A stretch of 64,000 nt of DNA from positions 505,511 through 569,510 of the forward strand of contig CAJNDT010000580.1 in NCBI GenBank assembly GCA_905221615.1, read 5' to 3'. The position numbers were made by a program, and so were the translations under genes. The notes beneath the pieces are model-generated. The model did no database searches. It was given only the letters and a program-made list of their open reading frames with translations, and was not told the origin of the DNA. Position 1 is the stretch's first letter, and every line of letters starts with the position of its first letter. Source of the DNA: Symbiodinium sp. CCMP2592 (Eukaryota > Sar > Dinophyceae > Suessiales > Symbiodiniaceae). Below are positions 14,353 to 24,627 of the stretch, in pieces.

Positions 14353-14928
14353 ACATCATGTACATGGGCGAGCTCAACAGATCTTGCAGGACACAAACCC
14401 GAACCATGATCAAGACCTGTAATACCACAAGACCCCCAAACGAAAACCCTCCCTGGGCGGCCGGGCGCACGCACTCGTCGGTATCGAGGTCGATGTAGAT
14501 GAAGGATGAAGGAGCTTTGCAGGTTTGGGGTTTAGGGTTTAGAACTTTTGAAGGAGGTAAGGTTTCGTCACAGGGGCTTGTCAATGTACCCCCCCTTGGG
14601 GCTACTAAGTTTGGATATTTGGGATCTTAATTAAAAAGTGTTAAAGTGTGCCACTGAAAAGCCCAGAAAACTAATACTAATGCTAACACTGATACAAGAA
14701 TTAAGATCTACAAACAGTAATAGTGGTACGAAGAGCAGAATTGAGATTAAGATTGGGACTAGGAGCGCTGCATGCATGTGAAGAAATTTCCAAAAATTGC
14801 AAACCATCTAAAAGAACATTTTGGAATTGAGTTTGGGAGAAGTGTCTGTCGCCTATCCGTTGACAGATCCTGCCTGGGGACGCACGCCACCCTTCCCCTT
14901 CCCCACGACGGTCTGTCATGGGGGGGGG

Positions 14929-15122
14929 GGAGCATATATATATATATATACACATACACACACACACATATGTGTATATATATATATATGCAAAAAATAT
15001 GTGTATATATATATATAAATATATATATATGTATTATATGTGTATTATATGTGTATTATATCTGTATTATATCTGTACTCGGGGAGAGAGAGAGAGGAAG
15101 AGAGAGAGAGAGAGAGAGAGAT
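14929..15122 (+). repeat. Compound G/TA/CA/GTATTATAT/GA microsatellite
   Basis: A run of G is followed by TA and CA repeats, several copies of a GTATTATAT(G/C)T unit (about 15030-15075), and then a GA tract. Simple sequence; the open frames across it are artefacts. Confidence 0.95.
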
Positions 15123-15861
15123 GAGCTTATGGGGTTTAGGGCTTTTGGCTTTCTTGCGACGTGCCGGGCAAATAGCGAGGTTTGGGTGTGCTATATACTG
15201 ATATGATGGAACCCTAAGGGATAAACTGATCTTGATATCTGAGGCCTCCTCCATAAAATTACGGCATGCAAGCGTGCTTGGAGCCTCAACACCCTGCGTG
15301 TTAAATGACCAATGACACACAAACTTCAAAACTCACCAAAACACCGCAACTCAATCCCGAAATGAAAAGCATCAACAACACAACACGCGACACTCCCCTC
15401 CAAAACGCTCAGCCCACAAGCCCAACAACCCCTTCCTGAAACCCTGCACAAAACTCACGCCAACAAAAACATCATAATGCCGTTCCAAAAACCACCAAAC
15501 CCTAAACCGTAAAGAGGAAAGGTCCATGCCCACCTGCTTGGCGCGAAAGCATTCCAAGAGTGGGCCCCAGTGCTTTCCCACAACCTTCCATGAAAGTTTA
15601 GGGTTAGGGTTCTAGGGCGTAGGCTGTATATAGGGCTCGAAGGTGCAGGTAGGGCTCAGGCTGAGGACAGGCGATAGGCGATAGGCTTCAGGGCTTAAGG
15701 CTTCGAGCTGTGGGTTGATAGTGCGTAAGCCGACAGAGAAGAAGATACAGATCGAGAGAGCACTCGATTTTGGCTCACAGTGGCCCTGCCAAGCAGATGT
15801 TGACACAAAGCCCTGAACATTCGAGCCGAAATGCGAATAGAGACCCGGAGCGCCAAACCTA

Positions 15862-15966
15862 GTTCATTGTTGGGATGGGATAAAAAATGCGCATGTTTAT
15901 TCCTTATTGGGTTTAAGTATTTAAGTACCCATGAAAATGTAAAATGTTGCCCAACTATGACAAAGA
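15862..15966. repeat. Repeat family B, copy 1 (about 105 bp)
   Basis: It starts GTTCATTGTTGGGATGGG, has TTTATTCCTTATTGGGTTTAAG inside, and ends CCAACTATGACAAAG. The same order of words recurs at 18545-18640. The ends form a short imperfect inverted repeat (TCATAGTTGG/CCAACTATGA in copy 2). It is probably a small non-autonomous element. Confidence 0.7.
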
Positions 15967-16022
15967 AACCATTTGAGATGTACAAGGCCTATGGCTCCGA
16001 GCGAGAGCTTTTCAAGGGCTGG

Positions 16023-16222
16023 GGCCTGAATCCTGAACCCTAAACCGTAAACCCCTAAACCCCATAAACCCCTAAATCCGTATAAACCGTAAACCCTAAA
16101 CCCCTACACCCCAAACCCCTAAATCCGTCTAAACCGTTAAAGCCTTAACCCCTATACACCCCAAACCTAAATCCGTCTAAACCGTAAACCCTAAACCCCT
16201 GAACCCAAAACCCTAAACCCAG
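16023..16222 (+). repeat. Degenerate telomere-like (CCCTAAA)n block
   Basis: About 200 bp is dominated by CCCTAAACC, CCGTAAACC and CCCTAAATCCGT words. It resembles degenerate copies of the dinoflagellate/plant telomere unit TTTAGGG, read here on the C-rich strand. Similar blocks occur throughout the right-hand three quarters of the window. Confidence 0.85.
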
Positions 16223-16290
16223 CCCGATCATTCTCCAGGCTGGTAGCCTTCAGCTCGGCAGCCAAATCTGCGTCGTCGGTACCAGCTCTA
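16217..16290 (-). CDS. Exon-like island, product unknown
   Basis: On the minus strand a 3' splice-like GTTGGCAG at about 16286 is followed by an open block reading RAGTDDADLAAELKATSLEN. The composition is protein-like and the right flank of the block holds only telomere-like words. I found no convincing donor. It could belong to the same large minus-strand gene as the islands at 17.8, 19.1 and 21.6 kb. Confidence 0.35.
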
Positions 16291-16302
16291 CCTGCCAACG
16301 GT

Positions 16303-16411
16303 CCCAGAGCCTCCAAAACCCTTTAATTAAGGAATATACCTTAAACTATATTCGGGATCCTAGTATGATTTAAGGTATATTCCTTAATTAAGGGGCTTTG
16401 GAGGCTCTGGG
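16303..16411. repeat. Long hairpin, 43-bp arms
   Basis: The arms at 16303-16345 and 16369-16411 match at 41 of 43 positions, with a 23-nt loop. The outer part reads CCCAGAGCCTCCAAA and the inner part TTAATTAAGGAATATACC. I see no clear target duplication. It is probably a small inverted-repeat element or its derivative. On the minus strand, protein-like sequence touches both ends. Confidence 0.85.
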
Positions 16412-17665
16412 GTGTTTTTGCCTTTGGAGCTTTTGCTGCTCACCGGGTTGAGTTTAGGCTTAGGGTTTATAGGATTCAGGGCTAAGGCTCATAGCGGTTA
16501 GTTTAGGCTTAAAGGGTTTATACGGCTCAGGGTTAAGTGAATATACAACTTTTTTGTATTATAGGGCGTTCAAGGGTTTAGGTGTTCTTGGTTCGGAGGT
16601 TTTGCGACAAGTATTAGGGCCTGCCAGAATCACAGGTGGCGCTTGTGAGGATCCTCAGATTTTGGACTTCGGTGTGGAACAACATGATTTTGTGCCGACT
16701 TTATCACGAAAATGGTAGAAAAAGGTACAAGTAGGGACATCAAGAAACCCCTAAACCCAAAATGTCTCAATAATTAGTGATTACTCCTGGGTTCGCTCCT
16801 TCCACCGTCTTCCTACTCCTTCTCTCCTTCTTCTGAAACTGGCTCTTGCTAAGGAGTTTGAGCTTAAGAATCCTAGGGAACGCCTATTTTTTGCAATAGC
16901 TCCCTACTAAGGTAACTTTGGTTTAAAACAATCTCCAGAACTTGAGCCGAGGAATGTTGGCGGCTCCGCTAGAGGCGGGCACTCACTTTATATAAGGGCT
17001 TCGGGGTTCGGGTCCTGTGGAGGGTCTTCTCAAAATTAGGGTCCCTTTCCGGGTTCCCCAAGATAACAAGGACCCTGAAAGCGACCGACAGCTAGAGAAG
17101 TATCCCATATCCTCACTTTCTCTGAATCTGCAACCCTGACTCGCACATGCTTCGGTAGCCTTCCAGGATATGCTCCAGGCAGATAGGGCGGATCGGTAAG
17201 CTGCTCCAGTGACTGTCTTCCACTCTGTTCTTGAGGTTCCTGGGCTTCGACTTCGTATGAATTTGATAAGAGCACAAAAGCACCAAACTCAAGGTCTCAA
17301 AGGTTAAAATGGTTTTGCGTTGGCGTTGTCGGCCCGCAGCGACGATGACCATGTTGAGGTTCTTTGGCGCAGGATTGCGAGCATAAACATGCGCATCGTT
17401 TGGAGCTCAGAACCGTGATATCTTTGGCAAGCTACCACGAACACAGAGACACACACACAGAGAGAGAAACACATGCAAGCACAGGCTCCCACACAGCACT
17501 GTGCTAGGACCTGCTTACCAAGAGCCGCAGCAACACACCGCCCCTGGACCCCAGACGTTATTGTCTATGTGGGGCTCGGCCTCGTGAGGACGGACTTTGG
17601 GCCAAATGATCACAATACGACTCACACCTACGCAACATAAGCCCAAAGCTAGTGCAGCTAGTGGT

Positions 17666-17731
17666 CCTAAACCCTAAACCCCTAAACCCTGCATCAAACC
17701 CTAAACCCCCAAACCCCTAAACCCCTAAACA
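17666..17731 (+). repeat. Telomere-like (CCCTAAA)n block
   Basis: Nearly continuous CCTAAACCC words, with one interruption (TGCATCAAACC). Part of the interstitial telomere-like family. Confidence 0.85.
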
Positions 17732-17748
17732 GCTCAGGCCATCTTCAC

Positions 17749-17847
17749 CGGGTAGCAGGTCTCCCGCCAAAATCACGGTCTTCCCCCTCTGCCGCTGAAG
17801 CTCCATGGCGCGGCGGAGGGCCTGGACAGGGGCAGCATCACAGGGAT
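17749..17847 (-). CDS. Exon-like island, product unknown
   Basis: On the minus strand TTTATATAG at 17848-17856 gives a 3' splice site. The exon then reads DPCDAAPVQALRRAMELQRQ and ends KTVILAGDLLP at a donor, ACCCG/GTGAAG (17748). The length is 99 nt. High GC at third positions contrasts with the AT-rich flanks. It is one of the clearest exons in the repeat-rich part. I do not recognise the protein. Confidence 0.5.
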
Positions 17848-17863
17848 CTATATAAAGGGAACT

Positions 17864-17948
17864 CCAGAAAGTTGGAATATGGATTAATGGCAGGATCCCC
17901 GATAATTTACCTTAAAGGGGTTACGATAATGATATTCCAACTTTCTGG
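17864..17948. repeat. Hairpin with perfect 17-bp arms
   Basis: CCAGAAAGTTGGAATAT at 17864-17880 is perfectly inverted at 17932-17948, with a 51-nt loop. It sits directly upstream (minus strand) of the acceptor of the exon-like island at 17847. It is probably a small inverted-repeat element; no target duplication could be assigned. Confidence 0.85.
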
Positions 17949-17960
17949 CTTCTACTGTAT

Positions 17961-18055
17961 ACCTGAACCCTGAACAACCTACCTTTTTAGGGGGTTCCCT
18001 AATATGATTTCCTTATGTAAGTCCTTAAAAAGGGTAGGTTCTTCAGGGTTAAGGT
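17961..18055. repeat. Hairpin with about 30-bp imperfect arms
   Basis: ACCTGAACCCTGAACAACC at 17961 is matched in reverse complement by the right arm ending at 18055 (ACCTTAACCCTGAAGAACC), with few mismatches and one length difference. It lies 13 bp from the preceding hairpin, so two hairpin elements are nearly adjacent. Confidence 0.75.
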
Positions 18056-18544
18056 AAGGATTGCTAGAAGGGGTATTATGGGGGTTTAGTATAGGGGCCT
18101 AAACCACTATCAGTCCTCTTTTTGGGGCTCTTTATCATAATTACAGTAGTATATAAGCAAGAGCCCAAAACCCTAGTCTCATTATTAAGGCCTCTGTATT
18201 ATATAAACATGTCGTCGAGGTCCAGGCTAATCTTCTACTGTACAGGGATTTCGGTCCAATCTCATAATAATTAATGGTTTGAATTCTGGTGATTTTGTAG
18301 CATTCGATGAGCAATGGAGACCCTAGATGGAGTAGCCACTTCCTGTCATGGCATCAATCTCCCTGAGCTCTAATTAAGCTACATGAATCACGTCAAAGAC
18401 ATAGCACCCAAATCAGCAAGCCTGGCCATGCTTGACATCCTTCTCGCTCTCTCAGCAGGCCATTCCGCTTGACTATGAATTGACAACAAGGGTTCCTTCT
18501 CGCTCTAAAGTGTGCAATGTAGGTTCTACGAATTCCTGAAACTC

Positions 18545-18640
18545 GTTCATAGTTGGGATAGGATCAAAAATGTAGATTTTTATTCCTTGTCGGGTTTAAG
18601 TACCTATAAAAATGTAAATTTTACCAACTATGACAAAGGA
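18545..18640. repeat. Repeat family B, copy 2 (about 96 bp)
   Basis: It shares with 15862-15966 the words GTTCATAGTTGGGAT, TATTCCTTGTCGGGTTTAAG, AAAATGTAAA and CCAACTATGACAAAG in the same order. Its inverted ends, TCATAGTTGG and CCAACTATGA, are perfect over 10 bp. Confidence 0.7.
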
Positions 18641-19051
18641 AATCCCAAGCCAAGTTTAGGCCCAAAAGCAAAACTGCGTTGCTGCGTTGCGTGTACAGTT
18701 TGAGTCCTCGGGGCATGCAACCCCTAAACCTTCGGAGGCCAACAGTCAGCTCACAATCAAACCCCGCCCCTGAGGTGGCTTCTTCTGACATGATCTTGTG
18801 TGTGGTTTTTGTTTTTTGCGGGGGAGGGCTTTAAGGTTGAAAGGGATGCAATTCAATCAATGATCGAGTTTGGGATAAAAGCGAGCTTGGTAGGCTCCAA
18901 GGTCACCGGTCTCCATCGGGCGCCAGGGGACGGCGGCGGCGAATTCGCCTTCCGCCCTGTCGAAGGAAGTTGGTGCGGCGTGAGACCAACCCCCTTGTAT
19001 GAGCTAACGGAGATCTGTGCTTTGCGAGCCCTTTTCTACTTAGTTTTCAGC

Positions 19052-19192
19052 CTTGGCGGATTCGGTCTTCCAGCTGAAGTGGATCGGAGCAGTGTGTGCA
19101 GCGCTCCGAAGGTCCAGAGTAGATGTCGAAGATGGCGTGCGCCTCAGGCACCGCCTCCAACAAGTTGCAAAAGGGCTCTCTGGCACATCCTC
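19052..19192 (-). CDS. Exon-like island with CxxC motifs, next to a mobile element
   Basis: On the minus strand the frame reads CAREPFCNLLEAVPEAHAIF, continues through SGPSERCTHCSDPLQ, and ends at CAAG/GC, a possible GC donor. Directly upstream is the 90-bp inverted-repeat element (19193-19282), whose last bases GGTAAG end in AG. Beyond it lies another Cys-rich block ending NCKHC at 19307. Removing 19193-19306 (GT..AG, 114 nt) joins NCKHC to RGCAREPFC in phase. The other frames are also open for a while, so the frame choice rests on composition. The product is unknown; the Cys pairs suggest metal binding. Confidence 0.45.
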
Positions 19193-19282
19193 CTTACCTT
19201 TGGTTAGTGGGAATGGAAGAATCGTAGTAATGGTGGTTATACTTGTACCCCATTCGTCCATTCTCTACTAACCAAAGGTAAG
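19193..19282. mobile_element. MITE-like element A, copy 1 (90 bp)
   Basis: The ends are inverted: CTTACCTTTGGTTAGT at the left and ACTAACCAAAGGTAAG at the right, with imperfect pairing further in. The element is flanked by a direct 4-bp duplication CCTC (19189-19192 and 19283-19286). A second copy with a different duplication lies at 23773-23863. Termini plus target duplications show that it is a mobile element, non-autonomous because it is far too short for a transposase. Each terminus contains AAAG/GTAAG, an ideal 5' splice site, and ends in AG. Confidence 0.85.
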
Positions 19283-21480
19283 CCTCAGGTTGCAGTGCGC
19301 AGTGACGGCAGTGCTTGCAATTCGCTGCAGCAGGCCGGCAGACGGCAGGCTTGGGTTTCCCTTCAGGGTTTTGCCCGAGAGCCTGCATCGCATAGCTGCA
19401 GGTCTTGGGATTTACGCCTTGGAGGCTTCAGGGTTCAAAGGTGACACTTAAACCCAAGCCCTCGGAAGGGGACCCGACGTAACATGAGCTCGGGTGCCGA
19501 ACCCTCAGCCCGAAGCCCTATAGACCCTAACACACTGGTGAACGCTCACCAATCCTAGACACCATCAGCGTCTATGAAAACCTGAGAACTGAGAAACCCT
19601 GCATTTAATCTTTCAAAACTCCTTAAGCCCACGGCGATCCCAAGTTGGCCTCAAGCCAGCGCATCTTGAAGGGAAGACGCGGACCTGCCCGGCTTCAACA
19701 TACCCTACAATACATGTTTCATGAAATCTTTCCCTGCAAGTCCTGGCATAGCAGTATTTGTCGGCAAGTGGTCAGGAGAGCAGAAATCAGAGTATCCCAG
19801 ACTGGTGTCATCCTCTGAAGTTGCTTCGTTGGTTGATTTAACCATCTTGTCTACCTACCTCCTCTGACTGATTGCTACCCCATTGACAGTGAGAGTAATG
19901 TTTCGGATTCATTTATTTCCCTTAGACACGGATTGGAGGAGTCGTCGCTCCAACCCAGATCGAAAATCCTACACCTCCCGAGCTGCAAAGCACAAAGCCA
20001 AAGGATTGAGATCATCCGCGTCACTTCGATTGACTATCTTTGAAGCTTCAGATTTGGTCCTTTTGGGCCTAATGATAACTGGACCTTTGATATGTCAATC
20101 CTTAAACCCTCAACGTGAGGCCCCTGAGAGCTTGCTGGCCTCCTGCGGCATTCGGCACATAGACGTTGAAGACCTTGGCTTTGAGATGTCACATTTGGTT
20201 CGGGTTCCATGCACAAAGGATCATATGTAGAAGCCCCATTTTGCATTATGTCTTGAGAAGCGCTTAGGACGTTGTAACTGAGCAAGACCAACACCGGAGC
20301 CTGTACACAGGGCTATGCAAAGATCATGAGAAGCGCTTTCGAAGCAATCTGCACCCTCCTGGTTGGTGTCTCACGGCTCCCTACAACTCCGCCCTAGTCG
20401 CTCTGATAATGGCTACTCGAATTTCCTCTGTCCTTTCCTGTTCGACTCGTCTCAGGATAACCAAAGGTTGGCCCTTTTTACAAAATCGGGCCATAAACAC
20501 CAGTAGGAAAATGCTCGTCGTGTAGCCGCTTAAAAGCTACGCCCTTACACCCGAAACTAGGCCCTAACCCAAAGCCTTAAGCCCTTCTCAGCCCTAAGCC
20601 CTAAAGCCATAAACTATACACACCCCAACGCTTCCGAAGCCTTCTCTGACAAAACTTCATCCAAGCTTAGACCCCCGCAGTCTGAAATGCAAGATTTGAA
20701 TTTGGGAGATCGAGTTTTGGGATTAGGATGTGGGGATTTCGTGTTGGGATTTAGAATCTACGGTTTGGAAGTGTGGCGGCTTGGGCTGACAAGATACATG
20801 CCGTTCAACTGGCGCGGGGGGACGATGATCGTAAATTTCGATGAATGCTCAGGCCGTTGGGCTTCTCTTGCAACGTCTCAGGTTGCAATGATTGGGTGCC
20901 GACACCGAAACCCTGAACCTCCAAACACACTAACTTGTATCTCGGAGCCCTGAAGAACGGGTCCTTTCTCGATGACGAAGGAATTTCTTCTAGCCAGCAA
21001 AGTTCCCAGGCTTATGTACCCCGGGTGGCTGTCTGCAGGGGTTCTAGAAACCAATTTATGATTTTGTCGGTATTGATGAATATGACTAATCAGGAAGTAG
21101 AACCGAGAAACCCAAACATACAAATACCAAACCTACGACATCACACTCATAGTCCTGATCAAACATTTTTGACCGTGAAATCCAACCGTTACCCTCGGGC
21201 CCACCGGTCGAATTCAGCATCCAAACATCATCTGCAATGACGTTTGGCCGCGGCGCGCACCACAGAGCGAACAGCAAATGTGAAGACACGCGAGCATTGC
21301 AAAGTACAACAGAGCACAATATATCAAATCACCACGAACCCAAAAAGACTGGTTGTCGTCAAGCCGAAAGCCTCCTCGCCCGAATGTGTTTTTGGATTTA
21401 CTGCAGCACGACCGGGACCATAACCGGGCAGTTGCATGGGTTGCGATAACATCGCGATTACACAGTACGTCAAAAAGCGA
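19283..21480. other. Mostly non-coding stretch
   Basis: Apart from the short Cys-rich block at 19307-19345 discussed with the element at 19193, I see no exon. CCCTAAA-type words are sparse here. Open frames on both strands lack splice signals. Confidence 0.4.
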
Positions 21481-21483
21481 TCC

Positions 21484-21640
21484 CGATGCGTAGCATCTTT
21501 GAGATGATGGGTTCGACGCATTCATGCTGCCGCCCGGGTGTCATGCGGATAACATAAACACCGACATTTGCAAAAATGAACACCGCATCTTGGCCCAAGG
21601 ATGTCGAGTTAGAAGTTGCTCGGAAGACGATGTTACAAAG
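21484..21640 (-). CDS. Exon-like island, product unknown
   Basis: The acceptor GCTTTTTCAG lies at 21641-21650 on the minus strand. The exon then reads LCNIVFRATSNSTSLGQDAV, continues FIFANVGVYVIRMTPGRQ and ends near ISKMLRIG. Composition and acceptor are both convincing. The 3' junction is unclear because no GT donor is at the expected place. I do not recognise the protein. Confidence 0.45.
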
Positions 21641-21999
21641 CTGAAAAAGCAAACGGAGCATGTGCCAGCATGGACGTAATCGCGCTGGTTCAGCAACCCC
21701 CAAGGCCTGCCTTTTTTTCAGACTTCTGACATGAACAGCCAACTTGCTAAACCTGACACACTGCAAAACCGAAGCCCGACAAGCCCGGAATCCCGAAACC
21801 GCCATGTTTCCGAAACCTGTCGCAGCAGCCAGACAGTTGCGAGTCAATGCAACTCTCTCCATAACAGGTTGCGACCTCCTTGCGCTCGTCCAAGTCCCTC
21901 CAAGTCTCTGGATAAAAAGCTGCAGGACGGGCTTGCCCTGTGGTGAGATTAATTGGGCCCCTAAGAGGGTTCCGACTGTGCGATCGCACCTACCGAACG

Positions 22000-23680
22000 T
22001 TCAGGCCCCACAAGGCTGGACGCATCAGTCGGGTTTCTTCAGTCGGGCTTTGTGACTTGGACCTTACAATGTGCACGCTGTCTGTGACGGGCACATTGGG
22101 CAAACTCTGAACCAGCAAATGGAAAACCCTATATACCCTTAGCTCTGAAGCCTAAACCCTCAACCCGGAAAACCAAGCCCTAACCGCGATGTAAGCCTGA
22201 ATCATGGTGGGGTCTATTCGTCAAGAGTCGATTGTATTGCTTCTGATGTGCCTCCTGAGCCAGAACCTCGGCCAAGCAACCTGATCCCCTCAGTTGCACT
22301 TACCCACAGGCAACATAGAGGTGATAAATAGGAATCGTCTCCCATTAAACAACCCCTACTACATAGTCGTAGTATGATGTAACCCAAACCCTATTCTGAT
22401 TAGCTATGAAGGCTCCTGGATTTGGAAGTTCTGTGCCGTTGTTCATGTAGACGGTTCAAGATCACGGGGTTTGGGCCCGATTCATGCCCCCATATGTTTG
22501 TAGAGCCCCCTAAAGCCCCAAAACTCAAAAACACAAGCCGAATCCTGCGACCTGACAACACTGACTGTTTCACTTCCAGAACTTAGTTCCTAAGCCCCCA
22601 ACAAGTGTACACTTTCAGTTTTATAGTGGGTAATCTTATCACAAAGTGTAAAGTGTATCCACTCAGCTACTAAGACAAGCACAAGCTTTATTCGATCCGT
22701 GTTGACCGAGGCAGGGATGATGCCCCGACCCAAAACCCCACACCTTAAATCCTAGACCTTCCCTGGCTATACTGAATTGAACAGCAGTGGGTACTCGACT
22801 AATATTCGGGTTTCGTGGTTCCCATCTCCTGAATCCTAAATCCTAGTTCCTGAATCTCGAATCCTAGCTCCAGTTTCCCAACTTCAGATCCTATTTTCAC
22901 ACATCCTCACCCTTGCATCGAAATCCTAGTTCCGACATCCTATTCTAGGAGCACCTGGAACTTCCGGAAACCTCTAGGAAGGGGACATCTGGGAGTAGCT
23001 CTCCCCGCTCATTGCTGGGCCTGTTGCAATGGAGACCCTAACCCTCGACCCTGGTTGCTGGCAACACATTCCATGCATGAAAACGCCACGCATCAGCCTC
23101 TGCCGGACAGGAAACGATGTTCAGACCCTACTTCAACCAACAAGACTCAAAAGATTCGGATCGCTAAGCTTTCACGTGGGGGTGATTGAAAATTCTGAGG
23201 ATTCCATTAGCCTGCTGTCGGGCGGCGACAAACGTGCCATGGTCGGTGAGCAGGCACCGACCTGCGGAAGGTAGCAGAAGGTCACCCCAACTATTTTTCA
23301 AGTGTCTGCTCTAAAGACTTGAAGGCTGATTGTTACATATGCTAGGCCCCTATGCTATGGTGCTATGGTGGCTCTGGCTTCACCCGAAGGGCCTGCGGAC
23401 TAACTATCCGAAAATTTAGACTATCCTTTTTTCACGCCAGATCCCAAGAACTGCGATGACGATGTGTACTTCAGATCATTCGTTCCGAGTCCTAGGACCA
23501 TAGCACTGAGCCCTCGAAGGTTGCGGGACTGCAGGCTTCTAAAGACCCATCAACGAAAAGTTGAATCCCTAGTAGCCCTGTATCCATCATCTAAATCCCA
23601 ACCCTAAGCCCCCAAAAGCACTAGCCGCAAACCCCAGCACATCACCTCAAATGCCAAGACCACTGAAAGTTATTGTATTC
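22000..23680. other. Non-coding stretch
   Basis: No exon is supported. It holds short CCCTAAA-like words and a run of TCCTAGTTCC/AATCCTAG words near 22840-22950 (a degenerate tandem repeat of about 13 bp). Nothing else stands out. Confidence 0.45.
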
Positions 23681-23706
23681 CGGGAGCATTTCCGCGGCTT
23701 CCTACC

Positions 23707-23772
23707 CTTCAGTACACCGCTCTGGGTTTACGATAAGCCTGGTTTGGTTCAGGACCTCAAGAAAGTAGTTTG
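23707..23772 (-). CDS. Exon-like island interrupted by MITE-like element A
   Basis: Read on the minus strand, the block after the element gives NYFLEVLNQTRLIVNPERCT and then a donor-like GAAGG/GTAGGA. The reading frame reaches into the sequence before the element (GP-N across the duplicated CAAA), behind an acceptor-like CATCCTGTAG. The insertion therefore looks exonic. The plus strand also has a protein-like frame here (VIVFREHFRGFLPFSTPL), so the strand is not certain. The minus strand is preferred because nearly all neighbouring islands use it. Confidence 0.33.
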
Positions 23773-23863
23773 CTTACCTTTGGTTAGTAGGGAATGGAGG
23801 AATGGGGTACAATTATAGCTACTATTGCTACCCTTCTTCCATTCCCTACTAACCAAAGGTAAG
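23773..23863. mobile_element. MITE-like element A, copy 2 (91 bp)
   Basis: It has the same termini as the copy at 19193-19282 (CTTACCTTTGGTTAGT ... ACTAACCAAAGGTAAG). The inverted repeat is longer here, about 27 bp including AGGGAATGGA. It is flanked by a direct 4-bp duplication TTTG (23769-23772 and 23864-23867). Two copies with two different duplications make transposition the only simple explanation. Confidence 0.88.
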
Positions 23864-24250
23864 TTTGGGCCCTACAGGATGGAGGACCCAGAGTTGACCG
23901 TTTGGAGGTTCCAGGACCTTCCGGCTTGAGATGTAGCTGAATGTTGCGAAAATCGAGGCCTTAATGATTAGCTAGAATAGGGTGGTGGGGTAGACGATAC
24001 TGGTTACGGGGCAATTAGCTTTAAACATTGCTGAGGCTGCCATGTTGTATCCCCAGTGTTATTGCAAGAGAAATGCACATGAATACGTTCGCAGAAGAGC
24101 CCTTAAATTAAGCCTCCAGGGTTTCGCAACCCCTCTGCACCAAAGCCGAAGGCCTTTACGACACCTGGATTGTGACTCTTTTCTACTTCTCCCTAAACTG
24201 TATATAGTACAATTCTCGGATAAGTTTGCTGGTTATTGCGGGACCGTAAC

Positions 24251-24388
24251 CTTGAAATCAGTTTTCCGAAAGGTTGCAGGTGTCTGTGATGCGGTCCAGT
24301 TTACAGTTTTGGGAAGATCAAGTGCATACTGCCCAGTGTCGCCCCTCTCCCCAACAAGCAACTTAACATTGACCTCGGTAAGATAAAC
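24251..24388 (-). CDS. Complete exon, product unknown
   Basis: The acceptor CTCGTCTACACAG and the donor TTTCAAG/GTTACG bound exactly 138 nt, 46 codons, phase 0 at both ends. The translation begins VYLTEVNVKLLVGERGDTGQ and ends ATFRKTDFK. This is one of the best-supported exons of the long-intron region. The protein is not recognised. Confidence 0.55.
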
Positions 24389-24540
24389 CTGTGTAGACGA
24401 GCGAGGCGACGGTACGAAGAAGTAGGGCATGGACGGTTTAAGGCTTAGGTTTGGGGCTGGTCTGACTCCAAACCACACCTTCCGCATCAAGGTCTTCGCA
24501 CTGGAGAGGAGCACAATCTGCCTGCGGGTTAAACGGATAA

Positions 24541-24627
24541 CACCCTAAACCCTCCATAATCCCTAAACCCCTCAACCCTAAACCCCAAACCCTCAATCTC
24601 AAACAAGAAACCCTAAACCTCAGACAT
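24541..24627 (+). repeat. Degenerate telomere-like block
   Basis: CCCTAAACCCT-type words are repeated with changes (CCCTAAACCCTCCATAATCC, CCCTAAACCCC and so on). It lies in the putative intron upstream of the 24251-24388 exon. Confidence 0.7.

Larger units (their letters stand above)
13463..16200. other. Repeat-rich non-coding stretch
   Basis: The stretch begins upstream of the 13462 start codon. It contains a GGTCCATCGGACC cluster, TG/TA and GA microsatellites, and the first telomere-like words (GGTTTAGGGTTTAG near 14528, GTTTAGGGTTAGGG near 15598). I see no exon here that I would defend. Confidence 0.5.
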
